Virus record (IMG/VR): IMGVR_UViG_3300035701_006044
Coordinates: 1-42,483 of that record
Origin: a virus
DNA length: 42,483 bases
Strand: one strand, 5' to 3'
The notes below the pieces were generated by a model that saw only the letters and a list, made by a program, of their open reading frames with translations, had not been told where the DNA came from and ran no database searches. Shown one piece after another: positions 37,981 to 42,483 of this stretch. A program made the translations under genes and the position numbers. The stretch's first letter is position 1; every line of letters begins with the position of its first letter.

Positions 37981-40521
37981 TCACTGCGGCCCTTCTGGTT
38001 CCTCGGGCTCCTGCACCAGGCAATCCTCTTCGAGGACTTCCAGAACGGTCGCCACTTGGTTGAATGCCGGGGTGAAGTTCACCGTTCCATCCAGTTGCAC
38101 GGTCGTGATGACCGGGATCTTGTTCGTCTTGCACCCGATTCCCGGGTCGATCTCTCCTTCCGGCCCGCTGATCCGGCGCATCTGCACAGCGCAGATCGAA
38201 ATCTCGAAGGGATCCGGCCCCACCTCACACGCGGGCGAGGGCGGGTTCGGGTCCGGAGGCACCGGCGTCGGCCCCCGATTCATCGAGCGAGGCTGGCCGG
38301 GCTCCTCCTGATACCCGCAGTAGGCCAGTTGCTGCTCGAATAGGGCTTCGATGTCATTCCACCCCTCGACCAGCACGTTGTCGATCTTCCAGTTGTCCGT
38401 GGCGTTGTCGTCGTACGCCTGGGGATCCTGCCAGTACTGGCACCAGGAGATGATGTTCTGCCAGTCCACCTGACCGTCGGGCATCGAGAAGGAGGGTCTG
38501 GTGACCAAGAACGAATCGAGACCCCCCGTCAGCACGTCGTCGTGGTAGGCCCGCTTTCCGCTGGCATCCAGAAGGATCGTCCTGACCGTGACCCCGGGGC
38601 GGCTGGACTGGATGTCGAAGGAGACCGCGTCCACCACCGCCTCGGGCGTCGGGAAGTTCCGGCAGATGGCGAACGGGGTGAGCTGCACCGGGTTCTCGAC
38701 GCAGAACCAGATGGCCCCCGTCCCCTCGGTCAGCGGATCGCCCTGCCTGCACTCGTCGCAGGTGATCGGCGGCGGGGGAGGGTTCAGCACCTTCAGCGGA
38801 ATGACCTGGAAGCACAGGGTCACCACCGCGTTGTCCACGCACTTCGGGAGGTCGATCTTCTTCTCCATCCTCACGAAGCCGTCGTACTTGTCGATGCCCA
38901 GCTTGTCGGGCTGATCCAGCGACGGGGTCCACATCTGGTACCGCCGCGTCCCGACGTACTGGCAAGAGGAGTAGAGGTCGAACACCAGGAAGGGGATCAC
39001 CGCCTCCTCGCCCTTGGTGACGCAGAGGGTATGGATGAGCATGAACTCCCCGCCGCACTTGATCCCGCCGCAGACCTCCTGCCGCACGGCGCAAACCGTG
39101 CAGATGCGGTTCCCGGCGGGGATGTAGACCTGAAGCGAGCGGCAGGAGCAGAATCCTCCTTCACAGGTCGCCCCGCACAGGCTGATCGCCACGATGATCT
39201 TGTCGGCCTCCATCTGCGGGTAGCCGTAGAGGGGCCTCGGGGCCAGGTTCTCCCACCCCACCAGCCCGTCGTCGAACAGGCCGTTGGAAATCAGGTTTGC
39301 CCCGATCATCGCGTCGAGGACGGACTTCTCGTAGTACCTGTTGTCGTGGACCTTGAAGTGGTTCGGGTCCAGCGGATTGTTCACCTGGCTCCAGGTCGGT
39401 ACTGCGTCGAAGCTCCCGAGAAGGTGGGAGTCCCTCTTCATGTGCCGCTGGGCAACCACGTTCTCGCAGAGGGCGTTCCCGTCAATCACGCAGGTCCCCA
39501 GCACCTTCCTGCCTGGGGCCATGATGATGTTCGCCTGCATGACCAGGGTGCCCGTCATGGTGTCCCCGGTCACGTTCACGAAACGGTCGTCGATCTCGTC
39601 CAGCCTGAAGATTTTCCGGCGGAGGTCCGTGATCATGGCGTCGGTGATGTTCGCGTTCCCGGCAGGCCGGTCGATGAGGGCCAGGGGGACGATCACGTGC
39701 GCGTTGCCGTCCGCGTCCGTCCACCCGGTCGGGATGCTCATCGGGAGGGTAACCCCCTCCTGCACCAGAACCGTCTGGATGATCTTCTCCCTGAACATCG
39801 CCTCGATGAGCATGGAGTCGAACTGATGCTTGAGGTTCGTGTCCTCCGTGGGGTTGATCTCGTCGAGGTAGCAGTCGAGGTACACCAGGTCTTTCCGGTT
39901 CGCCCCCGGCGTCGTCATCATCACCCGGTAATTCTGCCCGGCCACGACAACCATCGTCCCGTTCGCCTGGATCGTATTCGCCGTGTTGGCGACGATGGGG
40001 TACTGGTTCGCGGGAACGGTGATGTCGGGAACCAGGGTGAGCCCTACGAGGGATCCGGGAACGAATTGTGCCGCCGAATCCTCCAGCGTGTCGTCGGGGA
40101 AGGCTGTCGTGGAAATCTTGGTGGAGCCGGGGGCGGTCTCCGTCCCCACCTTATAAGTCTCGCTCGCCCATAGCTGGGCGTTGTGCCCCTTGTTGAACAG
40201 GCCCTCCGGCCCCGGTTGCGGAAGGGCCGTGACCTTGGGTGTGGCGTCGATGGTGATGGCCGCCGTGGCGAGGGTCTGCCCACCGGTGACCATGAAATTG
40301 TTCACGGGATCGGGGAGGTATTGCTGGATCTTGAAGGCGTCTCCCACCGACCCATCCCCGATCCCCGTCTGGACCACCCGGCGGAGTTGGGTGAAGAGGG
40401 AGAGCATTTGATCGTTGTAGTCGGCGTCAACGAGGGGAACCCCGGCCTGTAGCACCGTTAAAACGTAGCGACGAGCTTCGTCGTACATATTCCGCGTTAT
40501 GATTGCGGTGTTCTGACCCAT
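37981..40521 (-). CDS. Large tail-like protein, 846 residues, with a module shared with its neighbour
   Basis: The N-terminus contains QAGVPLVDADYNDQ, which resembles the VQLDADWNEQ signature of tail proteins in phage-like secretion systems. The C-terminal part (about 620-790) holds CDECRQGDPLTEGTGAIWFC, SRPGVTVRTILLDASGKRA and LAYCGYQEEP, matching the module in the 1990-residue protein segment by segment. A baseplate or fibre-network protein is likely. It is followed by the giant protein and preceded by a palindrome. Confidence 0.72.
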   Translation of the reverse strand: MGQNTAIITRNMYDEARRYVLTVLQAGVPLVDADYNDQMLSLFTQLRRVVQTGIGDGSVGDAFKIQQYLPDPVNNFMVTGGQTLATAAITIDATPKVTALPQPGPEGLFNKGHNAQLWASETYKVGTETAPGSTKISTTAFPDDTLEDSAAQFVPGSLVGLTLVPDITVPANQYPIVANTANTIQANGTMVVVAGQNYRVMMTTPGANRKDLVYLDCYLDEINPTEDTNLKHQFDSMLIEAMFREKIIQTVLVQEGVTLPMSIPTGWTDADGNAHVIVPLALIDRPAGNANITDAMITDLRRKIFRLDEIDDRFVNVTGDTMTGTLVMQANIIMAPGRKVLGTCVIDGNALCENVVAQRHMKRDSHLLGSFDAVPTWSQVNNPLDPNHFKVHDNRYYEKSVLDAMIGANLISNGLFDDGLVGWENLAPRPLYGYPQMEADKIIVAISLCGATCEGGFCSCRSLQVYIPAGNRICTVCAVRQEVCGGIKCGGEFMLIHTLCVTKGEEAVIPFLVFDLYSSCQYVGTRRYQMWTPSLDQPDKLGIDKYDGFVRMEKKIDLPKCVDNAVVTLCFQVIPLKVLNPPPPPITCDECRQGDPLTEGTGAIWFCVENPVQLTPFAICRNFPTPEAVVDAVSFDIQSSRPGVTVRTILLDASGKRAYHDDVLTGGLDSFLVTRPSFSMPDGQVDWQNIISWCQYWQDPQAYDDNATDNWKIDNVLVEGWNDIEALFEQQLAYCGYQEEPGQPRSMNRGPTPVPPDPNPPSPACEVGPDPFEISICAVQMRRISGPEGEIDPGIGCKTNKIPVITTVQLDGTVNFTPAFNQVATVLEVLEEDCLVQEPEEPEGPQ

Positions 40522-40548
40522 CGGTACCCCCCGCCACTCACTCGGCTT

Positions 40549-40563
40549 CGCAAACCGTTTGCG
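40549..40563. promoter_or_regulatory. Perfect palindrome CGCAAACCGTTTGCG
   Basis: A 7-bp inverted repeat around a central base, placed directly after the stop of the gene at 40564 and before the 846-residue gene. The same 15-mer occurs at about 1711-1725 inside the polymerase gene, and close relatives occur at 12440-12454 and 30399-30413. It resembles operators of LacI/PurR-type regulators. Confidence 0.45.
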
Positions 40564-41181
40564 CTAAAAGATGATGTTCCAATACCTTGTGATCTTCACG
40601 TTGCTGTCTTTCCACTTGGCAACATGGAAAATCACGCTCGCCAGAATACCAGAATTCAGGATTCCTGTCGCGGTCGCGCAGAAGAGTCCCTGCTCCCGGA
40701 TGTACTCCCCAGCCATCCCGTTGGCCTCCGTGTAGTCCAGCACCGTCTGGACGAGGATGGACCCAGTGATGACGGGGGAGGGGTTCCCCAGCGGGTCCAG
40801 GTAGGAGATCGAAGTCGGGGCCTTGCGGAAGTATTCATCCACCAGCTGGACCGTGCTGTAGACCGGCGTGGGGGGAATCGGGAGGGGATCCCATGCCGCG
40901 TTCCCCCGTCCCATCGCGTGGTAGAGGATGCCCCCGTTGTACGTAGGCTCGTTTCTCATCAGGCCCGCGAGAACCTTGGGCATCCCCTGGACGATGGTGT
41001 TCTTCTTCCAGCCCGTGTCCTCGACCACTTCCTCCGTGCCGTCAGGCCGCTTGCGGGTGACGATGTCCCTCCACCGCCCCTTCACGTTCTTGGCGGCGTC
41101 GTAGACCTCCTTCGGAGGCCCCATGAGGATCTCGGCAGTCCGCTCTTCGACGGACTTCGGCTTAGAGTTCGGGTCTTCCAC
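40564..41181 (-). CDS. Tail-operon protein, 205 residues
   Basis: The product has a charged N-terminus (VEDPNSKPKSVEERTAEI) and a body with motifs such as NGGILYHAMGRG and GLFCATATGILNSG that look like a tail-fibre connector. No specific family. The GTG at 41181 shares one base with the stop of the next gene and is preceded by GAGG. A longer frame to 41481 lies inside that gene and is rejected. Confidence 0.62.
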   Translation of the reverse strand: MEDPNSKPKSVEERTAEILMGPPKEVYDAAKNVKGRWRDIVTRKRPDGTEEVVEDTGWKKNTIVQGMPKVLAGLMRNEPTYNGGILYHAMGRGNAAWDPLPIPPTPVYSTVQLVDEYFRKAPTSISYLDPLGNPSPVITGSILVQTVLDYTEANGMAGEYIREQGLFCATATGILNSGILASVIFHVAKWKDSNVKITRYWNIIF

Positions 41182-41378
41182 TACACTACCTCGACCATCT
41201 CGATGGCCCCGTTCGTGACCTGAAGCTTGTACTTCTTGCCGTTGGTCGTGTCCTTGAAGACGAGGAAGCTGATGGCTTCGTCGGCGGAAGAAACCTCCCC
41301 GCCGATGAGGACGAGGTTGCGGAACCATCCCCCGTCCTCGGTCGTCTCCTCCCGCGTGATCCCGATCTTGATGGCCAT
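41181..41378 (-). CDS. Small tail-operon protein, 65 residues
   Basis: MAIKIGITREETTEDGG at the start and a strand-rich body (KYKLQVTNGAIEMVEVV). Probably a small structural connector. The ATG at 41378 follows AGGA with six-base spacing. The longer frame to 41666 overlaps the fibre gene and is rejected. Confidence 0.6.
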   Translation of the reverse strand: MAIKIGITREETTEDGGWFRNLVLIGGEVSSADEAISFLVFKDTTNGKKYKLQVTNGAIEMVEVV

Positions 41379-41386
41379 CGCTGTTC

Positions 41387-42483
41387 CTAAGCTCCCTGGT
41401 GGAGTTCGATGATCCAGGCGCGGACGTAGGTCGTCCCGCCTCCGGCATTGGTGTTCTGGATTCTCGCGGACCAGGTGGCACCCGTCGTCATCCAGTTGGC
41501 CCCGACTGCCAGGTCGGTCGTTCCTACGCCGCCGTAGTGATCGTAGTAATACTGGCAGTTCGATGTGTTGTCGGGGGCCACCCAGTCCCAAATATCGACC
41601 TTGTTGTGAGAGTAGGTCCACGCCCCGACATCGGTCAGTTTCGTTCCGCCGTAGTACGACCGGCACGCGATCTGCGGGTTGGATCCGTTCTTCACCACGA
41701 AGATCATGTGTACCATTGAGTTCGCGGTGAACTCGCTGGCCCCCGTGGCATAGCTACAGACAGTCACTTCCCCGGAAGCCGAGTTGAAACTCGTCGCGCC
41801 ATACGCCAGCACCCGGTAGCGGCTTCGATCATGGATCCAGTTCGTCCCGTCAAATTGCCATGCGTCTCCCTTCGCCGGGGCACCCGAGGTCATCGAGTAG
41901 CCCTGGACCTTCGCCACCGTCAACGTCGAAGGGTACGTTCCGCTCAGGTCTCCGCCCGTCGAGTCCCCAGCCTTCATCATCAGCTGCCCTGCGGCGTACA
42001 TCGCCGTCTTGGCATAGATGGTGTCTGGCCGGAAGGTGCCTGCCTGGCCGATGTACCCTCCGCCATCCGTCGTCCACCCGATGATGTTGGTCGAGGGCGC
42101 GGACCCGTCAAAATAGAGGCCCCCGTCTATCTTGATCGCGGCCCCATTGGTGTAGAAGTGCAGAGTTCCCTGGATCCTGTCCCCCGTCGCTGCCCCTACC
42201 GCATCCCAAGTCCCTCCTGAATTGTACTGAAGGATGTCGTTCGTGGCCTTCGTGCCGGGATTGGGAATCCCGGCTGCCCCCGTCGAAAGGTCGAGGGAGG
42301 ACGCCCCGTTGTAGTACCGGAGCTTCCCGGTGCCGGTGTGATACCAGAGGTCTCCGGCGACAAGGGTTCCTGGATCCCCGTTCGCCCCGGTGATGGAGAG
42401 GCGGTCCGACTTCAGGGCGGTGGACGCCCCGGCCTTGATCATGGTCGTGGCGTAGATGTTGGCCGGAGCGTTGGCGGGGCCTG
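41387..42483 (-). CDS. Tail-fibre protein, 5' part outside the window
   Basis: The reading frame is open to the right edge (GPANAPANIYATTM just upstream of an internal Met at 42442), so the true start lies beyond the window. The visible part contains the classic fibre element GDLWYHTGTGKLRYYNGASS and a C-terminal domain with TNWIHDRSRYRVLAYGATS and many Gly, Asn and Thr residues. It is likely a receptor-binding fibre or spike. Confidence 0.75.
   Translation of the reverse strand, partial: GPANAPANIYATTMIKAGASTALKSDRLSITGANGDPGTLVAGDLWYHTGTGKLRYYNGASSLDLSTGAAGIPNPGTKATNDILQYNSGGTWDAVGAATGDRIQGTLHFYTNGAAIKIDGGLYFDGSAPSTNIIGWTTDGGGYIGQAGTFRPDTIYAKTAMYAAGQLMMKAGDSTGGDLSGTYPSTLTVAKVQGYSMTSGAPAKGDAWQFDGTNWIHDRSRYRVLAYGATSFNSASGEVTVCSYATGASEFTANSMVHMIFVVKNGSNPQIACRSYYGGTKLTDVGAWTYSHNKVDIWDWVAPDNTSNCQYYYDHYGGVGTTDLAVGANWMTTGATWSARIQNTNAGGGTTYVRAWIIELHQGA

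Overview
The window looks like part of a large, GC-rich (roughly 60% G+C), double-stranded DNA phage genome, or possibly an integrated or plasmid-like phage relative. The reasons are a family A DNA polymerase without a 5'-3' exonuclease domain, a primase, a DnaB-type helicase, a DnaC-type loader with a lambda-O-like initiator, a class II ribonucleotide reductase, a tRNA cluster, many tiny overlapping genes, and very long tail-fibre-like proteins. Every gene I accept lies on the minus strand, so transcription runs from high to low coordinates. No capsid, portal or terminase gene is visible and the host cannot be named from the sequence.

Region 1 (1-13.4 kb) is replication and nucleotide metabolism: an initiator with internal iterons (11.9-13.4 kb), a helicase loader, two small Cys-motif paralogues, NrdJ, DnaB-like helicase, primase, a probable ssDNA-binding protein, seven tRNA genes (2.36-3.56 kb) and PolA. 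Between tRNA-Asn and tRNA-Val there is a 410-base gene-free stretch whose minus strand carries the exact 12-base universal sarcin-ricin loop of large-subunit rRNA, closed by its own GC helix and complementary to a second segment about 65 bases upstream.

Region 2 (13.37-14.01 kb) has no gene. It holds two consecutive promoter, structured RNA, terminator-like units on the minus strand. The first can form a pseudoknot; the second has an 11-bp closing stem around two hairpins.

Region 3 (14.0-24.3 kb) is an accessory array of about twenty small genes joined by ATGA/GTGA overlaps: a ParB-like/DNA methylase fusion, a lipoprotein, a DksA/TraR-type zinc protein, a stand-alone TSCPD protein, several cysteine-rich small proteins and a dual-specificity phosphatase. 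Region 4 (24.4-28.3 kb) holds a topoisomerase-type zinc-ribbon protein, a HExxH plus VWA protein, its MoxR-like AAA+ partner, and a small SWIM zinc-finger protein.

Region 5 (28.4-42.5 kb) is a late, tail-like operon that ends in a strong terminator at 28.4 kb. It encodes a lipoprotein, small structural proteins, a metacaspase-like protease, an ORF of 1990 aa, one of 846 aa sharing a duplicated module with it, and a tail-fibre protein that runs off the right edge. At least seven promoters share TTGACA, exactly 16 bases, and a TATRNT-like -10, and all point left. They sit at the boundaries of regions 1, 3 and 4 and are absent from the tail operon, which suggests host-sigma70 early/middle control and a different late control.
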